A stretch of DNA of 64,000 nucleotides from Pseudomonadota bacterium. GTDB lineage: Bacteria; Myxococcota_A; Polyangia; Polyangiales; Polyangiaceae. Positions 7,085 through 15,650 of the stretch are shown here, piece after piece; position 1 is the first letter of the stretch, and each line of letters begins with the position of its first letter. The position numbers and the translations under genes are program-made. Below the pieces are notes generated by a model. The model searched no databases, was not told the origin of the DNA, and saw only the letters and a list, made by a program, of their open reading frames with translations. Where the stretch lies: positions 1-64,000 of the forward strand of contig JAEXCN010000053.1 of the NCBI GenBank assembly GCA_023402175.1, in the 5' to 3' direction.

Positions 7085-9451
7085 GTGCCCGACCTGCGGT
7101 CGCTCTCGCTCGACGACATGTATCGCTTCTCCGCCGAAATCAGGGACATCGGCGAGAAGGCGAACGACAGCGACGACGCCGCCCGCCGGATCGTCTCGTA
7201 CCTTTTCGAACAGCTCCGGTTCCCGGAGACAGGCGCGCCCGAGTGCGCGCTCGTCCGGTTCTTCCGGAGCAAGCCGCTCGCATCGGTCGCGCCCGCCGAC
7301 GCCGCGAAGGTCATCCGCGGTGGGGGCGACACGACCGGCAGCAGCGTGTGCCTCTCTCTGCGTGCGACCCGCGGCGTCGAGCGCGAGTGGAACGATCCGT
7401 CGATGTCGCGCCGCCACCGGCTGCTCCCGCTCGGGTCGCCAGAAGCTCTCTCGAAGATGCCGATGGTTTCCGCGCTCGTGTCGCAGCTCGCGATCCCGAC
7501 CGCGGTGCTCTCGGGCTCTTCGCGCGAGCACGCCGATGACATCCAGCTCTTCGACGTCTTTCACGTCGAGGAGGCGCACGGCTCGCCGTCCGTGCCTGAC
7601 CAGGATGCGTTCGTCGATCCTTACGGGATCGCGTCGGTGGTCGGCTTCGGAGGAATGCTCCCGCCGTCGGAGGTCTTCGTCGTCGTGATGTTCTCGACCG
7701 CGAAGATCTCGAGGACGATCGCGGAGCGCTTCCGCATCCTGGCCCCGAGCATCGGTCTCGCGCTCCTCTCCTCCGAGCGCGATCCGGATTCCCTCGAGAC
7801 GCGCGCGCGCGGCTACGAGCTCATCGTGCGCTACCACGAGGAAATGGGGCTACGGCAGAACCGGGAGCTCGAGCGCATTGCGAGCGCGCTCGCGGTCTCT
7901 TTCGCCGAGCGGCAGCAGTTCGAAGCGCTCGTCGAGAATTCGTCCGACTTCATCGGCATCGCGACCGCGGAGGGGACGCCGATCTATCTCAACCCTGCGG
8001 GCCGGCGCATGATCGGGCTCGACGCCGCGTTCGACGTCGGGAAGACGCACATGACGGAGTACTACCCTGCGGAGGCGGGCCACTCGATGCAAGAGATCCT
8101 CGCATCGACGCTCGCCGAAGGCGGCTGGTCGGGCGAGACGGCGCTCCGTCACTGGAAGACCGGCGCGTCGATCCCGGTCTCGGACGAGCACTTCGTGATT
8201 CGACAGACGAAGAGCGGCCGGCTGCTCGGGATCGGCTGCATCATGCGGGACATCTCCGAGAAGCGCCGCTCCGAGGAACAGCGCGAGCGGCTGCTCGCGA
8301 GCGCGCAGGAGGCGAGGGCCGCCGCGCAGGCCGCGAGCCGTGCGAAGGACGAGTTCCTCGCCGTGCTCGGACACGAGCTTCGTAACCCGCTGTCGCCGAT
8401 CCTCACGGCCGTCGAGCTGATGAAGCTCCGCGGAGCACGGTCGCGCGAGCAAGAGGTGATCGAGCGCCAGGCGAGCCATCTCGCTCGGCTCGTCGACGAT
8501 CTCCTCGACGTCGCGCGCATCGCTCGAGGCAAGATCGAGGTCAAGAAGAGGCCCGTGGAGATCGCGAAGATCGTTGCTCGGGCGGTGGAGATGTCGAGCC
8601 CGCGGCTCGAGCAGCGGAAGCAGCGGCTGACGATCGATGTGCCACGCGAGGGTCTGATCGTGAACGGTGACGTTGGCCGTCTTGCGCAGGTCGTCTCGAA
8701 CCTCCTCGACAACGCCTCCAAGTACAGCGCGACCGGGACGGAGGTCACCGTCTCCGCCGTGCGCTCCGGCGAGCGCGTGCACCTGAGCGTGCGCGACCAG
8801 GGGGCCGGCATTCCGAGCAACATGCTCGATCGGATCTTCGAGTCGTTCGTCCAGCATCGTGCGGCTGACGCGACCAGCGCCGCGCCGGCAACGGGATCGG
8901 TCGCAGGGCTCGGCCTCGGGCTCACGATCGTCCGGAGTCTCGTCGAGCTCCATGGCGGGAACGTCCACGCGTGCAGCGCGGGTCCGGGGCGTGGGAGCGA
9001 GCTCATCGTAGAGCTCCCGCTGATGACGAAAGAGGTGCGCGAGGCCGCCGCTCCGCCGCGCGAACCGCCAACCGGTCCCGAGGCCGCCGAGCACTGCAAG
9101 CGCGTCCTCCTCGTCGATGACAACGTGGACGCGGCGAACACGCTGGCCGAGGCGCTCACCGAGGTCGGTCACGAGGTCCTCGTCGCGAAGGACGGCCCCT
9201 CAGCCCTCGCGGCGGCGCCCGCGTTCAGGCCCGACGTCGCGTTGCTCGACATCGGTCTGCCGTTGATGGACGGCTACGAGCTCGGTCGCCGCCTCCGGGC
9301 CCTGCCCGGAATGCCGGACGACATGCGCCTCATCGCACTCACCGGCTACGGGCAGGAGGGCGATCGCCAACGATCGATGGAAGCCGGCTTCGCGGCCCAC
9401 CTCGTGAAACCGATCGCGCTCGAGGGCGTGATGCAAGCCGTCCGCGCGTGA
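7085..9451 (+). CDS. Hybrid sensor histidine kinase with PAS and C-terminal receiver domain
   Basis: 788 residues from GTG 7085. Residues 1-260 are a soluble GAF-like input region without membrane segments. A PAS domain spans about 270-400 (FEALVENSSDFIGIATAEG to GCIMRDISEKRR). HisKA follows with the phosphoacceptor His430 in GHELRNPLSPI. The HATPase domain has the N-box LLDNASKYS and G-boxes GLGLGLTIV (about 530-650). A receiver domain closes the protein (about 672-788) with the acidic pair in LLVDDNVDAA and phosphoacceptor Asp722 in LLDIGLPLMDGYELG. It is cytoplasmic and can pass phosphate internally from His to Asp; the missing output must be a phosphotransfer or regulator elsewhere. The sensed signal is unknown. 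Confidence 0.9.
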   Translation: MPDLRSLSLDDMYRFSAEIRDIGEKANDSDDAARRIVSYLFEQLRFPETGAPECALVRFFRSKPLASVAPADAAKVIRGGGDTTGSSVCLSLRATRGVEREWNDPSMSRRHRLLPLGSPEALSKMPMVSALVSQLAIPTAVLSGSSREHADDIQLFDVFHVEEAHGSPSVPDQDAFVDPYGIASVVGFGGMLPPSEVFVVVMFSTAKISRTIAERFRILAPSIGLALLSSERDPDSLETRARGYELIVRYHEEMGLRQNRELERIASALAVSFAERQQFEALVENSSDFIGIATAEGTPIYLNPAGRRMIGLDAAFDVGKTHMTEYYPAEAGHSMQEILASTLAEGGWSGETALRHWKTGASIPVSDEHFVIRQTKSGRLLGIGCIMRDISEKRRSEEQRERLLASAQEARAAAQAASRAKDEFLAVLGHELRNPLSPILTAVELMKLRGARSREQEVIERQASHLARLVDDLLDVARIARGKIEVKKRPVEIAKIVARAVEMSSPRLEQRKQRLTIDVPREGLIVNGDVGRLAQVVSNLLDNASKYSATGTEVTVSAVRSGERVHLSVRDQGAGIPSNMLDRIFESFVQHRAADATSAAPATGSVAGLGLGLTIVRSLVELHGGNVHACSAGPGRGSELIVELPLMTKEVREAAAPPREPPTGPEAAEHCKRVLLVDDNVDAANTLAEALTEVGHEVLVAKDGPSALAAAPAFRPDVALLDIGLPLMDGYELGRRLRALPGMPDDMRLIALTGYGQEGDRQRSMEAGFAAHLVKPIALEGVMQAVRA

Positions 9452-9493
9452 GGTGGTGCCCGGGGGCGAGCCGAGCGCGCGTCCGCTAATGCA

Positions 9494-9528
9494 CAAAAAC
9501 GAAGAGCCCCGCGTTGCCGCAGGGCTCT
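9494..9528 (-). terminator. Rho-independent terminator of the dsbD-like gene
   Basis: On the minus strand AGAGCCC (9528-9522) pairs with GGGCTCT (9509-9503), with additional internal GCG/CGC pairing, and TCGTTTTT follows immediately. It lies 22 nt past the dsbD-like stop codon. A clear intrinsic terminator. Confidence 0.75.
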
Positions 9529-9550
9529 CGTGGTGTCGGCGTCGCGACGA

Positions 9551-10951
9551 TCAGTCGTTCATGCCGACAGCTTCGTTCGTGTGGCTCCCGCCGACGTTGC
9601 ACTTCATCGCGGCGTAGAACTTGTCCGGCTTCACGAACTCGTTGAAGCGGACGACTTCCTTGCCGGTCTTGTCGAGCATGATGACCGTCGGCAGGCCGAC
9701 GACCTTGTACTTGTCCTTCAGGCGGATGACTTCCTTGTCCTCGTCGTCCGTCGCGTCGACGCGGAGGGTGACGAACTTCTGCGCCTCGGTGCGGACGTTC
9801 GAGTCGGGGAAGGTCTCGTGTTCGAGCTCCTTGCAGGCCGTGCACCACTCGGCACCGAAGTCGATGAGCATCGGCTTGCCTTCGGCATCGGCCTTCGCGC
9901 GCGCCGCTTCCTCGTTCGTCATCCAGGCGATCTCGGGCGCGTTCGTGTCGACGTTGTGGTTGAGGCCAACCCACGAGAAGAGCATCGCGGCGCCGGCGAC
10001 GGCCGGAATGATCGACGCGAGCTTCATCGGCTTCGAGAGGTGAGCGATCGGCGATTTCCGGCGCTCGGCCATCATGTGCACGATGCCGAGGACGAGGCCG
10101 ATGAGGAGGACCGCGCCGGCGAGGGCGCCGAAGCCGTAGCCCGGGTGATTCACGAGGTTGCGAATCGGCTCGAACTTGTCGCGGATGTACGAGAACGCCA
10201 TGTAGGCGAGGCCGACGCCGCTGATCCACTTGATGCCCATCATCCACGCGCCGCCCTTCGGCAGGTTCACCGCGAAGGCGCCTGCGATGAAGAAGATGAC
10301 GCCGAGGCCGAGCGCGAAGGAGAAGAGGGCCGCCGAGCCGAGGGCGACGTTCTTCGTCGTCGCGATGACCGTCACCATGCCGGTGAGGAACGGGCCGGTG
10401 CACGGAGCAGCGATGAGACCCATCACGAGGCCCATCACGAACGCGCCCTTGAAGCCGACGCCGCCGACCGTCGAGAGCTTGTTCGTCAGGCTCGACGGCA
10501 GCGCGAGCTCGAACGCACCGAACATCGAGGCCGCGAGCGCGAGGAACAGCGCCGCGAGGCCGAGGCTGACCCACTGGTTCGACAGCGCCGATCCCATCAG
10601 CTTGCCGCTCAGCGCCGAGACGACGCCCATCGGCGTGAACAGCGCGGCAATGCCGAGGACGAAGGCGCCGGACAGCGCAGCGCCGCGGAGGCGCGACTTC
10701 GTTTCGGTGGCGCCAAAGATCGAGACCGTGATCGGGACCATCGGATAGACGCACGGCGTGAGGCTCGCGATGACGCCGAAGCCGAACGACATGAGCACGG
10801 CGACCACCGCGCCATGCGTCTCGAGGATCTCCTGGAAGCGCCCCGTGTCCGATCCTCCCGCACCGTCGGTGCAGTTGCCCGCCCAGGCCATGGCCGGGAC
10901 GAGTAGGAGCGACATGAGCACGAGGGTCTGCGTCAGGCGACGACGGTTCAC
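9551..10951 (-). CDS. dsbD: DsbD-type thiol:disulfide interchange protein (CcdA membrane domain + thioredoxin domain)
   Basis: 466 residues from GTG 10951, which has an AGGAGG ribosome-binding site 4 nt upstream and starts a signal sequence. After a very short periplasmic stub comes an eight-helix DsbD-beta/CcdA membrane domain with the paired cysteines in SLTPCVYPMVPI and APCTGPF. The C-terminal thioredoxin-like (DsbD-gamma) domain has the active site WCTAC. The pathway takes electrons from cytoplasmic thioredoxin across the inner membrane to periplasmic substrates. The N-terminal DsbD-alpha domain of E. coli DsbD is absent, so a separate periplasmic acceptor is needed. The symbol is used in the family sense. 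Confidence 0.88.
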   Translation of the reverse strand: MNRRRLTQTLVLMSLLLVPAMAWAGNCTDGAGGSDTGRFQEILETHGAVVAVLMSFGFGVIASLTPCVYPMVPITVSIFGATETKSRLRGAALSGAFVLGIAALFTPMGVVSALSGKLMGSALSNQWVSLGLAALFLALAASMFGAFELALPSSLTNKLSTVGGVGFKGAFVMGLVMGLIAAPCTGPFLTGMVTVIATTKNVALGSAALFSFALGLGVIFFIAGAFAVNLPKGGAWMMGIKWISGVGLAYMAFSYIRDKFEPIRNLVNHPGYGFGALAGAVLLIGLVLGIVHMMAERRKSPIAHLSKPMKLASIIPAVAGAAMLFSWVGLNHNVDTNAPEIAWMTNEEAARAKADAEGKPMLIDFGAEWCTACKELEHETFPDSNVRTEAQKFVTLRVDATDDEDKEVIRLKDKYKVVGLPTVIMLDKTGKEVVRFNEFVKPDKFYAAMKCNVGGSHTNEAVGMND

Positions 10952-11379
10952 GAATCCTCCTCGGTTGGTTTCCGACTCATCAGCGACCACGAGTCGGCGG
11001 AGTCGGGTCGAATGGTAGCAAGGCTGGGACCGCACTTGCGACATGTCCGGGATGAGGTCCACGACGATGCGTCGTACCTCGTCGCACCGGCGTTCGTTCG
11101 CGATTTTTGCGGTCGAGCTCGTTCGCTCGCTGCGCAACGCCGGAGGGCCGGTGGATCGAGATCAGCTCAGACCTGAGGTATGGCTCCGGCGCGGTTGGGG
11201 GGACGGACCTTCGGTGGTGCATCGGCTATCGGCGGCAGAGAAGTCCGCGATCGGGCTGCAGTATCGGCGTGAGTCTTCACTCTCGTCCGAACGCGTCGAC
11301 GTGCAGCATCATGTCGGGTCGAGAACGGGGCGAGCGAGCGCCGCCCGCAAGTGGAAGAACCCGCTCGTCGCCGAAACGA
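10952..11379. other. Intergenic region without recognised gene
   Basis: 428 bp between the start of the dsbD-like gene and the stop of the TPR gene, both on the minus strand. Besides the dsbD ribosome-binding site at its left edge, nothing protein-like, no RNA fold and no repeat was recognised. It probably holds the dsbD promoter and the TPR gene's 3' region. Confidence 0.4.
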
Positions 11380-12150
11380 TCAGTTGGCGCTCATCTTCCC
11401 AAGCGTGGCGCGCGTCATCCTGACCTCGCCTTCGAGCGCGATCTCGAGCGCGGGGCGAGACGCCGTCGTGCGCTTGAGGAATGCTTCGAGGTAACGCTTC
11501 GCCGCGGTCCATTCGCCTGCGGCATAGGCGAGGTGACCGAGGATGAACCGGCCATAACCCTGCCCGCAAGGCGCCTCGGCGAGCTGGTTGATCGTGTCCT
11601 GCAGGTCGTCGACCTGTTCTCCAGCCGCGATCTGCGCGAGCGCGAGATGTGCCCGGTAGAGCGGCTTGTCCTTCGTCCCCCATCGCGCCGCCCGGGAGAG
11701 CGCCGCGGCGGCCTCGGCGTATCGCTGGGCAAGGAACAGCGTGCCGCCGAGCGTCCAGAGGTGGAACGGCCGGCGTGACGCTGGCCCCCGGCGGGCCGCA
11801 GCACGCAGATGCGCGAGCGCGCTTTCGAGGTCGCCGTTCGCCAGCGCGGCGCGCGCGGCGTCCTGGTTGAGGACGTCGGCGAGGACATCGAGCTCGAGCG
11901 CTTGGAGGGCGACCGAATGGGCCTCTTGGAAGCGTCGGCCCTCGAACAGCGAGAGATACAGCTGCCGGAGGAGCATCGCGTGGGTCGTCCGATCGAGCGG
12001 ACCGCGCGCGGCGAGGCCACGCCTCGCGTACATTGCACGCGAACGCGCGCTGCGCGCGGCCATCGCCTTGCGCAAGAAATCCTCGGGAGCTTCCTCGGGA
12101 GCTGCCGAGCTCACGGGTGGAGCCGTCGCCCGAACCGGCTTACTTGGCAC
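11380..12150 (-). CDS. TPR-like (tetratricopeptide) protein
   Basis: About 256 residues from GTG 12150; the frame is open to 12201, so an ATG there would add 17 residues. It is helical and Ala/Arg/Leu-rich, with several TPR-like helix pairs (ALANGDLESALAHLRAAARR, LAQRYAEAAAALSRAARWG, LAYAAGEWTAAKRYLEAFL). TPR proteins are scaffolds for protein-protein contacts. No signal peptide or catalytic motif is present, so it is probably cytoplasmic. It is divergent from the two small lipoprotein genes. Partner and role unknown. Confidence 0.7.
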   Translation of the reverse strand: MPSKPVRATAPPVSSAAPEEAPEDFLRKAMAARSARSRAMYARRGLAARGPLDRTTHAMLLRQLYLSLFEGRRFQEAHSVALQALELDVLADVLNQDAARAALANGDLESALAHLRAAARRGPASRRPFHLWTLGGTLFLAQRYAEAAAALSRAARWGTKDKPLYRAHLALAQIAAGEQVDDLQDTINQLAEAPCGQGYGRFILGHLAYAAGEWTAAKRYLEAFLKRTTASRPALEIALEGEVRMTRATLGKMSAN

Positions 12151-12293
12151 GCGAAAAGTGTAGCACGCACGCTTTTTGGCGGCCAAAAGCCGCTGAGCCA
12201 TCCGGGCGCGTTTTCCGACGAGGACGCTTTCGGCGACCTCGAGTCGGAAGACCTTGGGGGCGGCGGCTTGGCCGTGCTACGCGTTGGCCCCGC

Positions 12294-12575
12294 ATGCGGT
12301 GGTTGTTCGGAGTGAGTCTTCTGCTTTGCCTGGCCGGTTGCGGCCGCAAGGCGACTCGCGCCGATTGCGAGGCCGTCGTCGACAAGAACGTCGAAGTGAA
12401 GCTGAAGGCCGACGGCGTCACCGACCCCCCGCTCGTCGCGAAGCGCAAGGAAGAGCTCCGAGCGTCGCTGAAGGACGACATCGACAGGTGCGTCGGCAAG
12501 CGCGTCACGGACGGAATGATGACCTGCGTGAAGAACGCAGAGACCGCCGAGCAAATCGACAAGTGCCTTCGATGA
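12294..12575 (+). CDS. Small lipoprotein, first of a tandem pair
   Basis: 93 residues from ATG 12294. The lipoprotein signal MRWLFGVSLLLCLAGC leads into a short helical domain that starts with ADCEAVVDKNVEVKL and ends MMTCVKNAETAEQIDKCL. The three mature-chain cysteines are spaced as in the next gene, and the closing 'C.....A.....KCL' pattern is shared, so the two are paralogues. Its stop overlaps the next start (ATGA), implying translational coupling. Small helical envelope lipoprotein of unknown role. Confidence 0.75.
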   Translation: MRWLFGVSLLLCLAGCGRKATRADCEAVVDKNVEVKLKADGVTDPPLVAKRKEELRASLKDDIDRCVGKRVTDGMMTCVKNAETAEQIDKCLR

Positions 12576-12931
12576 ACCTTCCTCCGGGGGGAGGCGCGGC
12601 GACGGCCGCATCGCGAGCGTTGCCGCGCATCTTGCCTTTCCTCGTGTGCTTGCTGCTTGCTGCGAGCGCGCTTTCGTCTCTCGTCGGCTGCAAGAAGAAG
12701 ATCTCGCAAGCGCAGTGCGATCAGATGCTCGACCACTTCGCCGAGCTCGTCGTGAAGGAGCGCAACGCGGACGCAGGACCCGAGGCGGTCGCCGCCGAGC
12801 GCGCCCGCGAGCGCCGGGAAGCGCAGAACGCCGACGAGTTCAGGAACTGCCCGAGCCAGGTACAAGCGAACGAGCACGACTGCGCGATGAAGGCGCAGAC
12901 GTCGGATGCGCTGATCAAGTGCCTCGAGTGA
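12572..12931 (+). CDS. Small lipoprotein, second of a tandem pair
   Basis: 119 residues from ATG 12572, overlapping the previous stop by 4 nt. A longer N-terminal signal ends SSLVGC (lipobox). The mature part repeats the layout of its neighbour: QCDQMLDHFAELVVKE, a charged Ala/Glu/Arg linker, then CPSQVQANEHDCAMKAQTSDALIKCLE. The two genes form a tandem duplication cotranscribed as a pair. The stop codon (12929-12931) directly abuts the convergent stop of the sigma-54 regulator, with no spacer. Confidence 0.75.
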   Translation: MNLPPGGGAATAASRALPRILPFLVCLLLAASALSSLVGCKKKISQAQCDQMLDHFAELVVKERNADAGPEAVAAERARERREAQNADEFRNCPSQVQANEHDCAMKAQTSDALIKCLE

Positions 12932-14413
12932 TCACCGCTTCCGCGGTCGCGCGATCCCGTACGCCTCGATCTTGTTGATCAGCGTGCGTCGCGACACGCC
13001 CAGGAGCTTCGCGGCTTCCTTCTGATTGCCGCTCGTCTTCTCGAGCGCCTGGAGGATCTGGTGCTTCTCCCATGACTCGCGCTGAGCTTTGAGGTCGGCC
13101 TGGGGTCCGGGCGGAACGCTCGGCGCCATCACGCCCATCGCCGGAGTCATCGGGCCCATCGCACCGGCAGGAGGCCACGCGCCCGAGAGCGAACCCGAGC
13201 CGTACGGCGTCGGAGGCGTCGTGTCGAAGGGACCGCTCGCAACGTCGCGCCCGCTCTCCGCTGGCGCGCTCGCGTCCGGGAGCTGCAGATGGAGCGGATC
13301 GATGCGTCCCACGGCGCCCGCGAGGACGAGCGCGCGCTCGAGGACGTTCTTCAGCTCACGGACGTTGCCGGGCCAGGAATACCGCTCGAGCGCGGCCTGC
13401 GATTCGGCGGTCACGTGGTACGGCCGCCCGCGCGCAGCGCGGTCGAGGAAGTGGCGTGCGAGCGGGACGATGTCCCTCTGCCGCTTGCGGAGCGGCGGGA
13501 GCGTGACGAGAAAGCCGTTCAATCGGAAGAACAGATCGGCTCGGAAGCGCCCTTGCGCGATCGCGTGATTGAGATCGCGGTTCGTCGCCGCCACGTAGCG
13601 GACGTCGACGCGTCGAGGCTGGACGCTGCCGAGGCGGATGACCTCGCCGTATTCGATGACGCGCAGGAGCTTCGCTTGCGTCTCGATCGGGAGCTCGCCG
13701 ACCTCGTCGAGGAACACCGTCCCGCCGTCGGCCGCTTCGAAGAGGCCTTCCTTCGCGCCGATCGCCCCCGTGAACGCGCCTTTTTCGTGCCCGAACAGCT
13801 CGCTCTCGAGAAGCGATCCGCTGAGGGCGGCGCAGTTGATCTTGAGGAACGGACGCGACGCACGCGACGAGCCCTTGTGCATCGCCTCGGCGAAGACCTC
13901 CTTGCCCGTGCCGGTCTCGCCGAGGATGACGACGTTGAGCGGGCTCGGAGCGATGACGTCGAGCAGCGCGTAGAGGCGCTGCATCGTGGGATCGTGGACG
14001 ATGGCGGAGCTCGCGCCCGACGTCGGTGCGCCGCTCGGAGTCGATGCCGGCGCGCTGGGCGGGCGGCCCACCTGCACGAACATCGTCGCGTAGCCGACCT
14101 CGACGACGGCGCCGACGGCAAGCGGCGCCGTCTCTCCGCGACCTAGGGTTCGACCGCCGACGCGCGTCTTGTTGCGGCTGCCGAGGTCTTCGATCACGAG
14201 GCCCTGCGGCGCCACGAGGATGGCGGCGTGCTGGCGTGAGACGGACTCGTCGTCGATGACGATGTCACACGTGTGCATGCGCCCGATGGTGACGCGGTTC
14301 GCGCGCGGGAGCGGGATGCCGCGCACGCCGCTCGCGGAGCTGATGACGAGCCACGGCTCTCGCGCGTCTAGGCGCTTCGAGTGGACATCGGCGGTCTCGT
14401 CGAACTTGCGCAT
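12932..14413 (-). CDS. FHA-domain sigma-54-dependent transcriptional activator (NtrC/Fis family)
   Basis: 493 residues. A forkhead-associated domain (about 40-105; RVTIGR..CDIVI, SVSRQHA, LGSRNKT) binds phosphothreonine. The AAA+ core follows with Walker A GETGTGKE (165-172), the sigma-54-contacting GAFTGA loop (212-217) and Walker B GTVFLDEVGEL. A Pro/Gly/Met-rich linker leads to a Fis-type helix-turn-helix (KEAAKLLGVSRRTLINKIEAYGI) that binds upstream activating sites. FHA-activators in myxobacteria are switched by Ser/Thr kinases instead of receiver phosphorylation, and several such kinases lie in this window. With GAFTGA intact it should open sigma-54 promoters. Targets are unknown. Confidence 0.93.
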   Translation of the reverse strand: MRKFDETADVHSKRLDAREPWLVISSASGVRGIPLPRANRVTIGRMHTCDIVIDDESVSRQHAAILVAPQGLVIEDLGSRNKTRVGGRTLGRGETAPLAVGAVVEVGYATMFVQVGRPPSAPASTPSGAPTSGASSAIVHDPTMQRLYALLDVIAPSPLNVVILGETGTGKEVFAEAMHKGSSRASRPFLKINCAALSGSLLESELFGHEKGAFTGAIGAKEGLFEAADGGTVFLDEVGELPIETQAKLLRVIEYGEVIRLGSVQPRRVDVRYVAATNRDLNHAIAQGRFRADLFFRLNGFLVTLPPLRKRQRDIVPLARHFLDRAARGRPYHVTAESQAALERYSWPGNVRELKNVLERALVLAGAVGRIDPLHLQLPDASAPAESGRDVASGPFDTTPPTPYGSGSLSGAWPPAGAMGPMTPAMGVMAPSVPPGPQADLKAQRESWEKHQILQALEKTSGNQKEAAKLLGVSRRTLINKIEAYGIARPRKR

Positions 14414-14448
14414 CGGGTGGCCGAGACGTGTCGGTGGTTCGCCTCAGA

Positions 14449-14790
14449 TCATTTCTGGTGGGCAGCGCGCCCGGAGAAACGCTTCTTGTTCGCGGTCATC
14501 GTCGGGGTGTCGTTCACGCCCCAGATCGTGTCCGCTCCGAGCTTGCAGGCTTGATCCTTCAGCTCGCGAAGGCACTCGGCGTCCGAGATCGACTCGTCGC
14601 AGCTCGCCTGGACCGGGCCGATGTTGTCGGTCTGGTAGCTCGGCTGTTCTGGGAAGATCTGCACCTCGCAGCCGGGCTGTCGAGCGGGATACTTGCTCGG
14701 GGTCTTCGGTTCCGACGCGCATGCGAGCGCGCAGCAGGAGAGGAGCGCGACGACGGCGGTGGCTGGCGGAATGCAGGATCGCACCCGCAA
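14449..14790 (-). CDS. Small conserved-type lipoprotein of unknown function
   Basis: 113 residues. The signal sequence ends in ALLSCCALAC, giving a lipidated Cys followed by SEPKTPS. The mature domain contains CEVQIF and ends with a D.ECLRELKDQACKLGADTIWG segment, a pattern of small envelope lipoproteins in which a Cys pair precedes 'GaD.lw'. No enzyme motif. Only 3 bp separate its start from the stop of the NRDE gene, so both may be one transcript. Confidence 0.7.
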   Translation of the reverse strand: MRVRSCIPPATAVVALLSCCALACASEPKTPSKYPARQPGCEVQIFPEQPSYQTDNIGPVQASCDESISDAECLRELKDQACKLGADTIWGVNDTPTMTANKKRFSGRAAHQK

Positions 14791-14793
14791 AAT

Positions 14794-15588
14794 CTATCCG
14801 GTTTTGGCGGGCTCCGCACTCATCATGCTCGCGAGATCGATTTCGAAGAAAGGAGTCGTACACGGCGGGCCCTCCGCCCAGAGCATGCGCGCGCGGCTCA
14901 TCGGCGTCGCGCCGCTCGATGCATCGGCGATCGTGAGCACGAGGGAGCTACGCGTGCCGTAACGGAGCGTGTCGAGGTGGATGCACGTCGCACCGAGCGG
15001 GTCGGCGGCGTCGTGCTCGGTGAGGAGCATCGTCGCCCTCAGCGGATCGAACGGCGCGGACGGAGGGATCAACTCGTCCCACGCCCGCTCGATCTTCTGC
15101 ACGCGCCGTCTGTCGCCGTCACCACGCAGGCCGGCGCCGAACCCGCGTTCGGTCACGATCGACAGCCCGTCGCCGAGCGTGAGCTGGGCGAGCTCGTGTC
15201 CGTCGGACACGGTCGCGAGCACGTCGCGATCGTCGGCGTAGACGAGATGGAAGCCGTTGTAGCTCGTCGGATCGAGCGCACTCACGCGCGCGTGGATCTC
15301 GCGTGCAGATGCGGCGCCGAGCGCTTCGACCACGAGCGCTCCACGGGAGATGCGCGTCGGATCACGCGGTCCGAGATAGCGATTCGTGATCGCGACGAAG
15401 ACGCCGGCGTCGTTGAGGCCGAGCCACGTCCCTCCGGCGACCTCGTCGCGTGGCGCGACGAAGCTGCCGCTACGGCCGTTCCAGCGAAGTGGCGGTGAAG
15501 ATGCGCGGTCGAGCTGCTCGTCGCGGTTGGCGACGATCACGAGCGGGAAGTCGGGGACGACCCGCGCAGCCACGACGAGCGTGCACAT
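14794..15588 (-). CDS. NRDE-family protein (TANGO2 homologue)
   Basis: 264 residues. The N-terminus MCTLVV...PLVIVANRDEQLDR carries the Cys-2 and the NRDE motif that name the family, followed by DEVAGGTWLGLNDAGVFVAITNR. The fold resembles Ntn-type hydrolases (N-terminal Cys), but no reaction is proven for bacterial members; human TANGO2 has been linked to Golgi organisation and haem/lipid handling. It is likely cytoplasmic. It lies between glyQ and the small lipoprotein gene on the same strand. Confidence 0.88.
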   Translation of the reverse strand: MCTLVVAARVVPDFPLVIVANRDEQLDRASSPPLRWNGRSGSFVAPRDEVAGGTWLGLNDAGVFVAITNRYLGPRDPTRISRGALVVEALGAASAREIHARVSALDPTSYNGFHLVYADDRDVLATVSDGHELAQLTLGDGLSIVTERGFGAGLRGDGDRRRVQKIERAWDELIPPSAPFDPLRATMLLTEHDAADPLGATCIHLDTLRYGTRSSLVLTIADASSGATPMSRARMLWAEGPPCTTPFFEIDLASMMSAEPAKTG

Positions 15589-15650
15589 CGATCATGACGA
15601 TAGAGCCGCGAGCGGGGCGGGCAAAGACAGCCGCCCGACGAGCCGGTCGA

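Noticed and set aside
4970..7837. A 955-codon minus-strand open frame
   Set aside because: Only the last 155 codons (hsp20) have protein character. The rest is Arg-rich antisense of the lipoprotein and histidine kinase genes, a common artefact at this GC content.
11043..11423. Plus-strand frames in the gap upstream of dsbD
   Set aside because: Ser/Arg-rich, no homology-like motif, overlap the real minus-strand TPR gene or run into it.
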